Source: Atherinomorus stipes
Taxonomy: Eukaryota > Chordata > Actinopteri > Atheriniformes > Atherinidae
NCBI GenBank assembly: GCA_023101725.1
Contig: JALJCO010003047.1
Location: forward strand, 62,001 to 126,000
Reading direction: 5' to 3'
Length of the DNA: 64,000 nucleotides
Part shown: positions 20,268 to 32,050 of the stretch, piece by piece
Layout: each line of letters opens with the position of its first letter
Numbering within the stretch: position 1 is the first letter of the stretch
The notes under the pieces: model-generated
The model's input: the letters and a program-made list of their open reading frames with translations, nothing else
Database searches by the model: none
Told to the model about the DNA's origin: nothing
Position numbers and translations under genes: made by a program

Positions 20268-21583
20268 CTTACGCTGTGTTCACACCAAACATGATTTGGG
20301 CATCAAAAATGTGCCTGATGCCCAAAGTCTGACACATGTTCACATTAAATCAGACCCTGGCGTGTTTAGAGTGTGGTGGTGGTCCCAGTTTTTTTCTTTG
20401 TCTGTGTCTTTGTACAATGGCAGATGAATCTGAGCAGCTGTTTGGCTTCATTTGCTCCACGAGGCCAGAGAACGACGTTGTCGGGCGTCTATGCGCCGGG
20501 TAGGAGGAGGTTTCCTCAGCCATTGATGGAGCTGCGACTGGACAGAGAGCGGTTCCAGCGGGACTTCAGGTTGGACGTCCAGCAGTTTTATTTTTGTCTT
20601 TTTTTTTTTACTTTGGTCCTGGTAGCCAAAAAGGAAGAACATTATAAAGGACAGGATGAGCCCGAACACAGATAATCAGCCTCTCAGCATCTATGATGGA
20701 AGGAGTGTGTTCTAGGAACCAATGATACACTGTTCTTTGGGGCCTACTCGATCGAAGGAAACCTCTACTCTGATTCGTTGCCGTTGAATTAGCGTCATAG
20801 CTAATTACCATAAAGTTAAAGCCAGATTTGGTGATCCTGTTCAAAAACACTTTTTGTTATACTGGGTGAAATGGTCCTTCCATCCTGACAGTATCAATAC
20901 ATCATGTATTCATAAAAGGGGAAGGAAAAAGTCAGACGTCTGTGAGAGCTGCAGTTCTGTAAAAACTCTGACTAACCCCTGCCATTCGCAATGGATAAAA
21001 AGAACAAATCAATGCCTTTATGTCTTGTCTCTGTCCCTCCCCTCTCTCTGTCCCCCACGTGACCCCCCTGTGTACCGCTCACTGCAAACAAATATAGCTA
21101 ACGGACTGCTAACTGCTGCTGCGCCAAAAAACAAAACAACACAAAACAACAGATAAGGATTAAGTCCCGGAGGCGTTGACGTTTGCAGTGTGGACTTTTT
21201 ACACCGCAGAAGGAGTTGGAGGTGAGTGGATTAAAGCTTTTAAAAACGTGGCTTGTCAGCAGTTTACTATCAAGCTAACAAGCTATCCACTCGGCTGTTA
21301 TCGTTAACCTGCTCATAAAACATCGGTGCACACGTTCCTGCGCTCTGAAGGCGTGGTTTCGGGTGGTGTGTTTTTTTTTAAATGTAGCTTGCTGGAACCG
21401 TTTTTCCTACATTGCCAACCCTAGCTTTAACCGAATCTCAACTTCTCATCTGGTGCTGCTTTGGATGCCCTAGACGCGCGACAGACGGCGGCAAACGCCT
21501 TTGTCGCTCCGGACCCCTGAAACTCCTTGAAAATGTGTCAACTTTGGGCGTCCTTGTTGCTTTTGGTCTGAACATACAGTAAG
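20268..21583 (+). mobile_element. PIF/Harbinger-like element, decayed
   Basis: The left end is CTTACGCTGTGTTCACACCA; the right end, read on the minus strand, is CTTACTGTATGTTCAGACCA, with GGGC.. motifs inside both. TTA/TAA at the borders fits the TWA target preference of PIF/Harbinger. It contains the N-terminal transposase remnant described separately and a GT donor-like site near 21222. It lies only 90 bp from the THAP element. Confidence 0.7.
20417..20600 (+). pseudogene. Harbinger transposase N-terminal remnant
   Basis: ATG at 20417 opens 28 codons (MADESEQLFGF...) and ends at TAG 20501-20503. An overlapping frame continues with RRRFPQPLMELRLDRERF and QRDFRLDVQQF. The ELRLDRERF...DFRLD..QF pattern is the typical N-terminal region of PIF/Harbinger nucleases upstream of the DDE domain. 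A one-base frame change separates the two parts and a poly-T stretch follows. No DDE catalytic residues or Myb-like partner are present, so the element could only move in trans. The assignment rests on remembered family patterns. Confidence 0.65.
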
Positions 21584-21900
21584 ACAAAAAACCCCCCCCA
21601 AAAACATTTACTTTAATTAAAGGATTACATACAAATAGAAACACAGTTAATAATGACATACAGTATAAAACATTCTGTCATTGATCTTTTCTTTTCTTAA
21701 ACCATAAAGATTACACAGGCAAGAAAATCAGTGGATTAAATAACTGATCTCAGCCTGGTAGGGAAAGGTTTGGACATGTCACGCTTCCAAATATTTTTCA
21801 AATGATTTTGCCAAAAAAAAGAAAAAAAAGAAAAAAAAGAACAACTGTGACTCTGCTTAAGCTCGTGAAAACAACACCTGTGTATTATAATGGGTCACGA
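21584..21900. other. unassigned AT-rich DNA
   Basis: Begins with a short C-run and poly-A, then AT-rich sequence and an AAAAGAAAAA tract. Nothing else recognised. Confidence 0.4.
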
Positions 21901-22086
21901 CTCCACTACTTCCTGAACTTAAGGTACAGTAGCTCCTTTGTTTCCTGTGTTTCATTATTGGATGAACTGATTAATCCAGGTGTGTCTGGCCAGTTAATGG
22001 AGTCAGGCACACCTGGATCAATCAGTTCGTCCAGTAATGAAAGACAGGAAACAAAGGATCTAACTGAAGTTCAGGAAGTAGTGGAG
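21901..22086. repeat. long near-perfect hairpin (two ~85 bp arms)
   Basis: The left arm (21901-21988) begins CTCCACTACTTCCTGAACTT; the right arm (22004-22086) ends with its complement. The arms match at roughly 90% with a loop of about 15 bases. Shared inner blocks are CCTTTGTTTCCTG, GAACTGATT and ATCCAGGTGTG. It could be a foldback MITE or a miRNA-like precursor. Overlapping open frames on the plus strand are not supported as genes. Confidence 0.85.
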
Positions 22087-23200
22087 TTGTGCATCGAGCC
22101 CATTGAAGCTAAAGTTAGTCTTGCAGTGTTTGGAAAGTGAGGAAGTTCAGCTGAGTTTGAGGAAACATGAGATGGAACTAGAGATGCAAACCTTTGTAAC
22201 AGATTCTTATGACGTAACTAAATGTGATAAAAATCCACAACAGATTTCAGCTTCTTTCAACCACTTTAAAGCCAAGGGTTTATAACTTAGCTGTATCTGT
22301 ACCAACCTGAGCGAGAACGGACTTCCAGCCAGACGAAACTGAGCTTCAATACAAAAAAGGGACTCTTTCTAAGTTTTCAAGCCATACATAAATTTCTTTG
22401 AAAAGTCCAAGGCCTGGGTTGCATTTCTTTCTCATTTAAAAGAAGATGAAGGCCTGTGGGATTCAGGAAGTTGTTGCTTCATCTGTCACAGATAAGAATC
22501 CAAAGGAAGTCCTGCAGAACTGAGCTCTGATGAAGGCAACACATGAAAAATATCAGCTGGCTTTTCCACATCTCACAGATCAAGACTGGATTGCTTAAAT
22601 GTGTGTGTGTGTGGGAGAGAATTAGTGCTTGTTGTTGGTGTATGTGTGCCAGTGAGCGCCTGGTTTAACTTAACGCGTGTGTGTGTGTGTGTTTGTGTGT
22701 GTGTCAGCTCTGCAGTGTAGACTTGACAGCTCAGTTCTGTTCTGTGTCTGTTACCAGCTGTTAGAGCTCACTCGCAATTTCAGTGTGTGTGTGAGAGTGT
22801 GTGACAGCACAGTGTTTGATGTTAGACACATAAGAGAGGGGAGAGGGTTAACATCACTGCCAGAGACAGAGAGAGGAGCTCCCGTGCTGCCTTCATGATG
22901 CCTGACAAAAACTTGTTAAATAAACAGTGTTGCCTTCTGCAGTATCAATCACATAATTTGACCTTTTTTTCAACATCTAAGTATACACATTGACACCAGC
23001 AGGCACCTGGATTTACTCTCAGGGGGAGAGTTTATTCTTATACTGGAACAGCGATGGAATAAGATTTGAGTTTATTTACTGGACTTTGCAGTAATCACTT
23101 CATTACGAAACAAACTGTTGATCTATCTGCCTAAAGAAGTTTTTATTCCCATCAGTAGTTCTTGTAAATAAAAGAGCCACAAAGATTCTAAAATAACTAA
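22087..23200. other. unassigned DNA with a (GT)n tract
   Basis: Non-repetitive sequence without recognised exons. A GT-rich microsatellite lies at about 22675-22706. Frames of 60-73 codons are not convincing. Confidence 0.4.
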
Positions 23201-23311
23201 CAATAGACCGATACATCGGCCAGCCGATATCTGTATTTCTGCTGGTGTCGGCATCGGCCGATACGTCGGATGGGTTGGCCAATACCCCCAGTCGGCATGA
23301 TTTACACTATA

Positions 23312-23838
23312 TACACTCATGCTCAAGATTATTGACACCCTCCAATTAAAGAAGGAAAAAAAATTACAAAAGCAATAATATATAAAAAATTAAAAAAATA
23401 TATGAAAATCACAATACTGAATTTGAATTGTGGTTCAAAAAATATTCAAAACAAACACACAAAAAACAAAAACAGCCAAAAAAGCATGATGGGGCTCTAA
23501 AGCGAAACTTTTATTGAGCGACATTCTGAGGCAACTACTGCAACCGGGTGTTTTCTGTAATGCTCAAAGAGACTTTTACACCTGTTGACAGGTGTTTTGG
23601 TCCACATTTCAAAGGAAAGATGCTCTAATGTGTCTGGGACAGTTTTGATTGTTTGTTTGTTTTGTTTGTTTGTTTTTAAATCATTATTTCCAACCAGATT
23701 TCAAAAGCAATACTTTATTTCACTAAGCCATAATTTAGTAAATTTTTGATATATTATTAGTTTCTTGTTATTTGAATTATTATTGTAAATTTAGCCTTTT
23801 CTTTAATTGGAGGGATTCAATAATCTTGAGCAAGCCTG
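23312..23838. mobile_element. Tc1/mariner-like MITE, family B, complete copy
   Basis: Inverted ends of about 40 bp: TGCTCAAGATTATTGACACC on the left, and TTGCTCAAGATTATTGAATC read on the minus strand at the right, both followed by CTCCAATTAAAGAA. It starts and ends at TA. Internal landmarks are CACCTGTTGACAGGTG (an inner palindrome) and GTTTGTTTGTTTT. Non-coding. Confidence 0.8.
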
Positions 23839-23882
23839 TAATATATATATATATATATGTATGTATATATATATATATATAT
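23839..23882. repeat. (TA)n tract
   Basis: Alternating TA with one GTATG interruption, between two family B copies. Confidence 0.95.
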
Positions 23883-23886
23883 ACTT

Positions 23887-24331
23887 TACAGTTGTGCTCA
23901 AGATTTTAAAAAAAGGCTAGGTTGACAACAGTAGTTCAAATAACAGGACACTAAAGATAAAAAAATACAAAATTATGATTTAATGAAATAAATTATTGTT
24001 TTTTTATTGGGGTTAAAAATAACAATTATGAAAAAAAACTAAAAACAAACAAAACTATCCCAGGCACAAAAGAGCCCCTTTCCCATGAACAGTGGACAAA
24101 AATACCTGTCAACAGGTGTAGAAGTCTTTTTGAACAATACAGAAAACACCTGATTGCAGTGATTACCTCAAAGTGTTGCTCAATAAAATCTTAGCTTCAA
24201 AAACAATATTTTATTTCACTAAATTGTAATTTAGTGAAAACAAAATTGTTTGTCTCCTTATTTGAATAAATATTGTGAAGTTATCAATTTGAGGTAGGCT
24301 TTCCCATTAAAGTGATCCCCTTTGACCGGTA

Positions 24332-24336
<5 letters not shown>
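23887..24336. mobile_element. Tc1/mariner-like MITE, chimeric family B copy
   Basis: The left end ACAGTTGTGCTCAAGATTTT and body match family B, including CCTGTCAACAGGTG. The right end, read on the minus strand, is TACACTACCGGTCAAAGG, the end of another common fish Tc1-type MITE. The two ends therefore come from different subfamilies. Confidence 0.65.

Positions 24337-24377
<41 letters not shown>
24337..24377. repeat. (TA)n tract
   Basis: About 40 bp of alternating TA. Confidence 0.95.
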
Positions 24378-24381
<4 letters not shown>

Positions 24382-24671
24382 GTATCACACAAGTTTAACA
24401 TTTCTATCTAATACTTGTTCACAAGTGCACTGTTTCCTTTTTGTATTACTTGAAGTACTTTGTTCTTTTTTTATTTTAAAAGAGTTGTAAGATTACTTTT
24501 CATTGTGTCCTTCGTTATATTAATTTGGGAGTCGAATGCAGTATTGGCCCCAAATATTGGCATGTTGTATCAGTCATCAGTTGAGGCTGATGAGAAAATA
24601 TTGGTATTGATCGGCCCTAAAAATCTGTATCTGTCGATCCCGACAGTATTACGTTAGTGTTTTTTTTTTTT

Positions 24672-24806
24672 TTTAATGGCTTAAAACACATCTACTTGCC
24701 TTGTGACCAAAGATGGAAATTAGCCACCTGCTACAATCTTGTGCAACTACATGGAAATGTATATTAATATTCCTGCTCCCTAATTCAAATTATTATAAAT
24801 AAATAA
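24672..24806 (+). repeat. LINE 3'-tail-like fragment
   Basis: Has the texture of fish non-LTR retroelement ends: GACCAAAGATGGAAATTAGC, CTACATGGAAATGTAT and a terminal AATAAATAAAATTG. No coding part is present. Confidence 0.45.
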
Positions 24807-26138
24807 AATTGAAAAAGTTTTAAAATAGGCCAATGAAGGGTTGCTCAGGTACCGAGGTCCAGAGCAGCTGGTAGACCGACCTGAGGGCCGAGAAGGTGAG
24901 CAGAGGTGATGAAACTCAGAGAGGAAATAACAGAGAGGTAGTAATTTAAATAAAATAATAAGAAAATTAAGCCATTATGCTGAAATCGAAAGGACAGTGT
25001 TACAGAACTTTAGTTATTTGGGGTGCAAGATGTCAACACAGCACCAGTTTAATGAGTTAATACCGGCAAAGTTAGCCACTGAAGTCACATGTTTAGATTT
25101 TACTGCAGAAAAGTATCACTGAGAATGAAAATACTGGGTCACATCAACCCAAAGATGAGCAGAGAAGCTACTCTAACAGCTAAACCAATAGTTTCATTAA
25201 AACAACATATACCTGGAAAACATGATCGGTCCTCATGCAGTGACATAATCTATGACTGCACATCATTTTAATATCAAAAAGAAAAGTTAAGGAGACCATA
25301 TGTTTTTAACTTTACTAACAAATAAGCGTGATGGTCCAAGGTTTCAGGCCAGAATCTGATAAGAGTTCAGGCTTGAACATGGAGCCAGAACCTGTCCCTC
25401 TCTGCAAGTGAAGCTCACTGGAACCCTGCAGCTGCAGCACATCACCCTGACGCTGGGTGGTCACGACAATCACACTGTTCAGATAACAGATGACAAACTG
25501 TCACAGCCGATGTTTCAACACACTCCCGCTATAAATGAGTCCGGCCGTTTGTGCGCGATTGTGATCGATTGTAAAAATAAAATAAAGCGTCGATCTGTGC
25601 GGCCGGTAGATGAGACTAAATGACGGCTGAGAGTCTCTTGAGAGAGGCGAGCAGCTGGATCTGTGCATGTGTGTGTGTGTTCAGACCTGGAGAGCAGCTG
25701 TGAGTGAAACATCTCACCACACACAAAGATGCACAGGATGAATGGAAGCAGCAGTTACTTCTAATTCCAGCATATCGTCATTGATTGTCTGTTTGACCTG
25801 ATAATAAAACCGCTATGTTTCCTTTAATAATACAGGAAGAAAATTAAGATTCGTCCCATCAGGACAAACTGTCTTCCACACGCTATATGAATATTTCTCT
25901 GCATGTAACAGTCTTTGAATTGTCCTTGTTTTTTTCTCGGTGGACCAGCTGTTAGGGGCTTGTACTTCCTGTTGCCATGCCATTGGTCAGAAAACAGCCA
26001 ATGGGGACAGGCTCAGAGGACAGACTGAATGAAGTGATGATGAACACACACATACTCTCTTGGTAACCGGATTCCACACTAAAGCCCACGCACAGGAACT
26101 GTCGGCCTTGTAGAGGAGATGGACGGACACACACATAG

Positions 26139-26141
<3 letters not shown>
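24807..26141. other. unassigned non-coding DNA
   Basis: Non-repetitive sequence. Frames of 60-71 codons lack splice context. No transposon ends recognised. Confidence 0.4.

Positions 26142-26180
<39 letters not shown>
26142..26180. repeat. (CA)n microsatellite
   Basis: About 39 bp of CA repeats. Confidence 0.97.
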
Positions 26181-26184
<4 letters not shown>

Positions 26185-26354
26185 GCCTCCATCCTGACAC
26201 ATTCCAAAGATCTGCAGAAGTATTGTGTCTTTACAGAGACCAGAGAGTGAGAACACAGAGGCATAAAACAGTGGCCAGTGTATGGAAGATACTTTACCAT
26301 CCCGCCTAACATCAAACCTGCAATAATCTCTCATTTATAATGCCCATGATGATG

Positions 26355-26845
26355 ACATCATCCATCCATACATACATACATCCAAACATAAATGCATCCA
26401 TTGATTCATTTATCCATCCATCCATCTATCCATCCATTCATTTACCCATACATACATACATCCAGTACATTGAGTACATCCATCTGTCCCTCCATCTGTT
26501 CATCCATCCATCCATTTATCCATCCATCATTTATCCATTCATTCATTCATTCATTCATTCATTCATTCATTCATTCATTCATTCATTCATTCATTCATTC
26601 ATTCATTTATCCATTCATTCATTCATTTATCCATACATACATACAGTACATTGAGTTTATCCATCTGTTCCTCCATCTGTCCATCTGTTCATCCATCTAT
26701 TTATCCATCCATCAATCCATTTATCCATCCATCAATCCATTTATCCATTCATCCATCCATCAATCCTTTTATCCATCCATCCATCCATCCATCATTCATT
26801 CATCCATTCATTCACTTATTCATCCATTCATCCATCCATTTATCC

Positions 26846-26936
<91 letters not shown>

Positions 26937-26937
26937 C

Positions 26938-26984
<47 letters not shown>

Positions 26985-27230
26985 CATCCATCCATCCATC
27001 CATCCATCCATCCATCCATCCATCCATCCATCCATCCATCCATCCATCCATCATTTATTCATTCATTCATTCATCCATTCATTCACTTATTCATCCATTC
27101 ATCCATCTATCTATCTATCCATCCATCCATCCATCCATCTATCTATCCATCTATCTATCCATCCATCCATCCATCCATCCATCCATCCATCCATCCATTC
27201 ATTCATACATACATACATACATACTGTATG
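26355..27230. repeat. giant compound tetranucleotide microsatellite
   Basis: About 870 bp of interleaved CATT/ATTC, TATC, ATCC and CATA tetramers. The longest pure blocks are ATTC (about 26535-26606), TATC (about 26847-26985, one interruption) and ATCC (about 26982-27051). Smaller blocks lie between these. Because 4 does not divide 3, the array reads as S-I-H-P or F-I-H-S repeats, giving a 303-codon false frame. Confidence 0.98.
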
Positions 27231-27935
27231 TATTGACTGTATGTACACATGTATGTATACAGTACATACATACAGTACACTAAGTACATCCATCCAGGTA
27301 TAAAGTTTAAAAGCCAATGATGCTGAAGAAACTGATAAAACTCAAATGAAGTTTTTCTGGTTATTGATACTTTTGTAGCTGTGCTTGAAGTCATATAAAA
27401 TGAGATTGTACTCAGTAAGTATTGTTTCAATTTTTATAAGTTTTGCTATGCTAGGGATGTAAAAATACATAAACCTGTATTGATATAAATCAATGTATCA
27501 ATCTAGAATAGACCAAAAATCAAGATCAAACTCACTTTTATTTTGAAAATAGTTTTATTTTTAAGTTTTTGACAACATTTTCAGCCTGATTCTCATTATG
27601 ATGTTTTTTTTTAAAGCATGATTTTTTTTTTTATCAATTTATTTAAAGCAGTTCATCCACTGATTAAACGTCATCGGTTCAGTCTTATTCAGTTCCTTTA
27701 GGTTTTCACTCCAGGTCATTAGCAGTCCTTTAAATAGGTTTTTGGCGCATGTTCATCATTAAATTTCTGAATCTATTTTCCATTTTTCTGCCAATATATA
27801 AAGAAATAAAGCTGACTCAAGATGTTTAGGTAGAAAAGTATAAACAGATGAGAGAAAAAGCATCAAATCAGAGACTAGACAGCGAACAAGAGCACACAAG
27901 GCTAAGTTGAGAGCTCTCTCTCTTTCTCTCTGCAG
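27231..27935. other. unassigned AT-rich DNA
   Basis: Holds a decayed hAT-like patch near 27450-27500 (CTAGGGATGTAAAAATACAT) and otherwise nothing recognised. Confidence 0.35.
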
Positions 27936-27970
27936 TCTCTTGACCCATCAGATCAGTGCGGGGGTCAGAG
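27936..27970 (+). other. candidate 35 nt microexon
   Basis: The sequence is preceded by a strong pyrimidine tract and acceptor (CTCTCTTTCTCTCTGCAG) and followed by a consensus donor (CAGAG|GTGAGT). Two of three frames are open through it. Such paired strong splice sites 35 nt apart are uncommon by chance, but no flanking exon or protein family is identified, so the call is weak. Confidence 0.25.
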
Positions 27971-29394
27971 GTGAGTGTGTTTGGAGAGCCCTCCATGTGT
28001 TTGAAGGACCGGTTGAGCTCAGTGAGGACTGTGGAGGACTGAATGAGGAAGCTGGAGATGATGACACACCTGCAGATAGCAACCCAACTCTGCCCACAGC
28101 TTATTTATCCTCGAATATACCGATTATTCAAAATGAAAATGTTGTCCGTGTCGCTTGCGTTTCATTTAAGAGTAAATTTATATTTATGGAAAACCTTGCG
28201 AACTGGAGAAGTGTTGATGTGTGCAGCTTGTTTAAAAGGTAAATGCAGCTTCTGAGAGCGTCTGAAACTTGGGAAGCTTCAAAACGAAGCCTTCAGCACT
28301 TTCCACAGACTGATGTGTGTGTGTGTGGGTGTGTGTGTGAAGGGTTAAAGGCTCCTTTTCATGTTGCATTCCAGGGAAACCTCACATCCAGACTGCTGCT
28401 GTCTCAGCTCCAGCTACCGGCCGGAGTCTAACCCACTGATCTGCCAGGCGATAACTGGATGACAGGCATGCTTTAGTGCAGCTGAGCACGCCTGCGTGTG
28501 TGTGTGTGTGTGTGTGTGAAGCGAACGACTAAGTTAAAGAGGAGAGGAAAAATCAGGGAGGGGAGAATTATCTTTTTCCATCCCTTCATCCTGATTATGA
28601 TGGTCTTTCTGCTTACAGAGACAGTGTCCCTTCCAATAGCAGCTAGAGGAAAGCCATGCTGTGTGTGTGTGTTGGTTGTACAGTATGCTACCCATGGGGG
28701 TGTTTCCTGCGTGGTTATGGGAGTCCAGGTGATGCTCTTAGCAGTAGTAAAGCAACAAATTAGACCCATAAAATGAGGAAAGAACAAACTTGGACCCGAA
28801 GCAGAAGGTTTAAAAGAGAAAAGGTGTCCCGGCTGAGGAAATATCACAAAGGGGATCAAAATTAAAAGGGTTCATGCCCTGGAGAACGGAAAAAACAACT
28901 ACTTTAAAAAAAAAAAAAAAAAAAAGAAGATTGTGGTGTGTTTTTTTTGTAGTAAGGGCAAATAAACATGTAGGTTGCTCCAAAGTGAAGATGGGAAGAA
29001 CAGAAAATTCAACAGGAATCATCTGATGGGAACATTCAGAGCCATGGTGAAGTTGCATTGCCCCTTTAGACTCATAGCAGCTGTACATGCATGCAACCAT
29101 AATAACCCTCACACATCTGATCCTGCGTGGTGTTATCCGGGCAAATGCTGCAGACCATCTGCCATTTTTGTAGTGACACCTCTGTACATGTGTAATTTAA
29201 ACATGTTTAAGACAGTGGTTGATACTGTCTGTCTGTCTGAGGAGGACAGTGGCAGAGAAAACTCTGGATTTTCTTTCCAGCAACAAAAACAGGGTAAATT
29301 TAGGAAAAACACGCATCAATCTTACACAATATTTTATGTATCATGTTTCCATCCAGCTTAACGTACTTAACCGGGTAACATTATTTTATGCTAG
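27971..29394. other. unassigned DNA with a (GT)n tract
   Basis: A GT microsatellite at about 28494-28518, and a poly-A run near 28905-28925. Short frames on both strands are not supported. Confidence 0.4.
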
Positions 29395-29732
29395 TTAAAG
29401 GGACTAGCGGCAGGAATTTTGAAAGAATTAACAAGCATGTCCAGTTTTTTAATGCTAATGGATGATGAAGCGCAAAAAACCAAAAGGAACGAGCCCACCC
29501 ACGTCTCTCTCCGTTGCCTTGAACAGGCTGTGTGCTGCATAATGCGCCGCGATTCGGTGGCCGAATTTCCCGCAGACCTCGGGGTGTGACGTCAAACGAC
29601 GCTGCATCCGCGTCTCTGACAGTTTTGATACGGGAAGAAGACGTTGCAGTAAATTCAAACACTGTAAGTGATAGTTATGGATTCTTCTGCCGTCAGCAAA
29701 TGATCCAGATCAACTGAAAGACACTAAAAAGT
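29395..29732. mobile_element. TTAA-target MITE (AAAGGGACTNGNGGCA ends), truncated
   Basis: Starts TTAAAGGGACTAGCGGCAGG and aligns, inverted, with most of the complete copy at 46908-47371 through TGCCTTGAACAGGCTGTGTG, GACAGTTTTGATACGGGAAG and AGTTATGGATTCTTCTGCCG. It loses similarity after GACACTAAAAA near 29732, so the other end is missing. Confidence 0.8.
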
Positions 29733-32050
29733 GGAACTACGAAACTCTCTTCTACTTTATAAGAAATTAATCACATCAAGTTTCTTCCCCAGCATCATTC
29801 ACTTACAATTTAATCAGATTTATTAAGTTCAGAAAAGTTCTACAAACTTAAACCATTTTAGTCTATTCTACTTAATCACTGCTATTACGCAATACTTACA
29901 TTTTTTTTGAGGCAGCAAGTTTGCATGTTTTTTTAAGTAAAGCCAACTAGTTAGAATTTACAGTGTACATAAGTATATTAGATATAAAATAAAATAAAAA
30001 CAATCTATCAAGATACTCAGAAAAAGTGACATCTTAGACATCAAAATTTGCTTAGGGATCTTTAGATAATGGCATAAAAAAATCAAACACAAGAATGATC
30101 GCTATAGGCTTCTGTTATTTATTTATTTTAGTTTTCATTATTATTATTTTACCATTACTACTTTTAAACATAACTTCCCTTTGGGATTTAGAAAACTCTT
30201 TCTCATTTTGTTTAATTCAATTTAGTTGAATTCAATTCCACTTTTGCTGCAGTAACAGATGATCAAAGAGGGGCTGCACTGGCAGAAGTAGCATTGTTGG
30301 GAGATTACATGAAAAAGGAAGCTTATATGTCTTCTGGTAAACTCGTCTTGGGTTGAGTCAAAACATTCCCTGTAACTGTCCCAGCTGCAAAAACCTCTCT
30401 TTTTGAAACCACTGGGCTTCGTCATATGGGATGAAAAAGGCGACATGCTATTGTATTATGCTACCTCCTGCCAGCAGCCATGGAGTTATGGGGGCTGTTG
30501 TTTGGCTGTTTTTTTTGTTTCAGGGAGAACATAGCTTAATGTTGGGGGAGCTGGGCTCTAACCTTGGCAGGAAGCCATGTTTGCCAGCCCCCATCACCCA
30601 TTTATAGCTCTGTCAGAGTCCCCCTTGACCCTGTCAGATTGCCTGTTCACAGCAAATACAAGCAAACGATGAGGAACAAAACCTCACTTGTGCAGAAAAT
30701 AAACACCAGAAACAACCGTTTTTTTCTGGTAAGAAACATCCTAAAAACTGGACACTGCTATGAAGTTAACTGTAACAATAAACTATCTTGTGAAATAATT
30801 AAATTTACAAAGAAAGGTTATGCATCGCAGACATCACATGGTCATGGTAAAAAAAAAAAGCTATCTGGCACTAGCAAAGACGGTGAGGATGATGGGATCT
30901 CTATGCAATGAACTGGTCAAACTTAGTCGATGTTAAACATTTGAATGGACTGATATGATTTTAACTAGTTGCACTGAGGGCATTACAAAGAATTAATTTA
31001 AAATTGAACCCAAAACTGGACTCAATTCAACAGCAGGTTAGCATAAAACTCCACAGGTAGAAATCTGTTTGGTTTGGTTTGGTCAGAGACAGGTGAAATA
31101 AAATGGGGTCACTGGAAATCTTTTTTACTGTTATGATGGGAGCTCAGTCTAAGTGTGTGCGTGTGTTTTATTTATTTATTTTACTCTTTCATTCTCTCTC
31201 AATCTTTCACTAACAGCCAAGGATGTTGGACTTCAGCCCAGCATGTAAATTAATCTGCCATTTCCAGCAATTTCCATCAGGAGCCATTCAGACTGTGTAG
31301 CAGGATAATTTGACAGCAGCCCGGTAGGAAAATGGCCAGTGAGGCAGTAGTGTTTGATTTATTTCATATTTTTGTCCTCAATGGTTTTCTGTTGCCTTGT
31401 ACAAAGGCCCCAGCTGGATGTAAGAGGTGGTTATAAATGAAAGATCAGTGCGATAGATGTTGATAAATGGTTGGATGGATGGATGGATGAGTTATCAAGT
31501 CAACAAACTGATTTTTGGAGAAACAACTGAACAAAATAGTAAATTGATTAGAATCAAATGGATAACTGAACAGAGGGATGAATAGATTCATCAATGAAAA
31601 ACTAAAACAAAAGGATTCAGGACCAGTTAAATAGCGCCTGGTGAACAAAATCCACAATGTTCCATCTAGTAGCAAAATACTGACACTTCTAATATTACTT
31701 TGACATTACTTTACGATTATCAACTAAAAAACTGATTTCCAATCTGTCAAATTCCTTCTTCTAAATAATCCCACAGGCATCAATCAGTTAGCAGCCAGAG
31801 CTTTGTCAGTGGAAACCAGAAGGGAGATGATCAAACCAACCATCAGCAGACGAAGATACCAGGAGAAAATGACCAGTAAAAGAAGTAAAATCACCTCATT
31901 TCATTTAGAAAAGTTTCCAGCTGTTCGTTATGATGCGGTCACGTTGATAAAGCTGCAAAAATGACATCTTTTACCACGTTTTTCAATCAAATATTTATAA
32001 ACATATTAGTAAAATATCAAAGAGTGAAGGAAGAAAGAAAGAAAGAAAAT
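29733..32050. other. unassigned DNA
   Basis: AT-rich, with no recognised transposon. The block 31200-31335 is discussed as a possible conserved noncoding element. A short GGAT run lies at 31471-31488 and an AAAG run at 32025-32045. Confidence 0.4.
31200..31335. promoter_or_regulatory. candidate conserved noncoding element
   Basis: Balanced, non-repetitive sequence including CATGTAAATTAATCTGCCAT and GGATAATTTGACAGC (Meis/TALE-like TGACAG and ATTA cores). No open frame. Inferred from texture only. Confidence 0.22.

Larger units (their letters stand above)
23201..24642 (+). mobile_element. hAT-like MITE, family A, copy 3 (split by nested MITEs)
   Basis: The left part has AATAGACCGATACATCGGCC and ends about 23311. 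The right part (about 24378-24642) matches the right halves of the other two copies and ends ATCTGTATCTGTCGATCC. Two Tc1/mariner-like MITEs and two TA tracts sit inside. No clear target duplication. Confidence 0.7.

Noticed and set aside
26392..27303. 303-codon plus-strand frame (Ser-Ile-His-Pro repeats)
   Set aside because: It is the translation of the tetranucleotide microsatellite; all overlapping frames look alike and there is no gene context.
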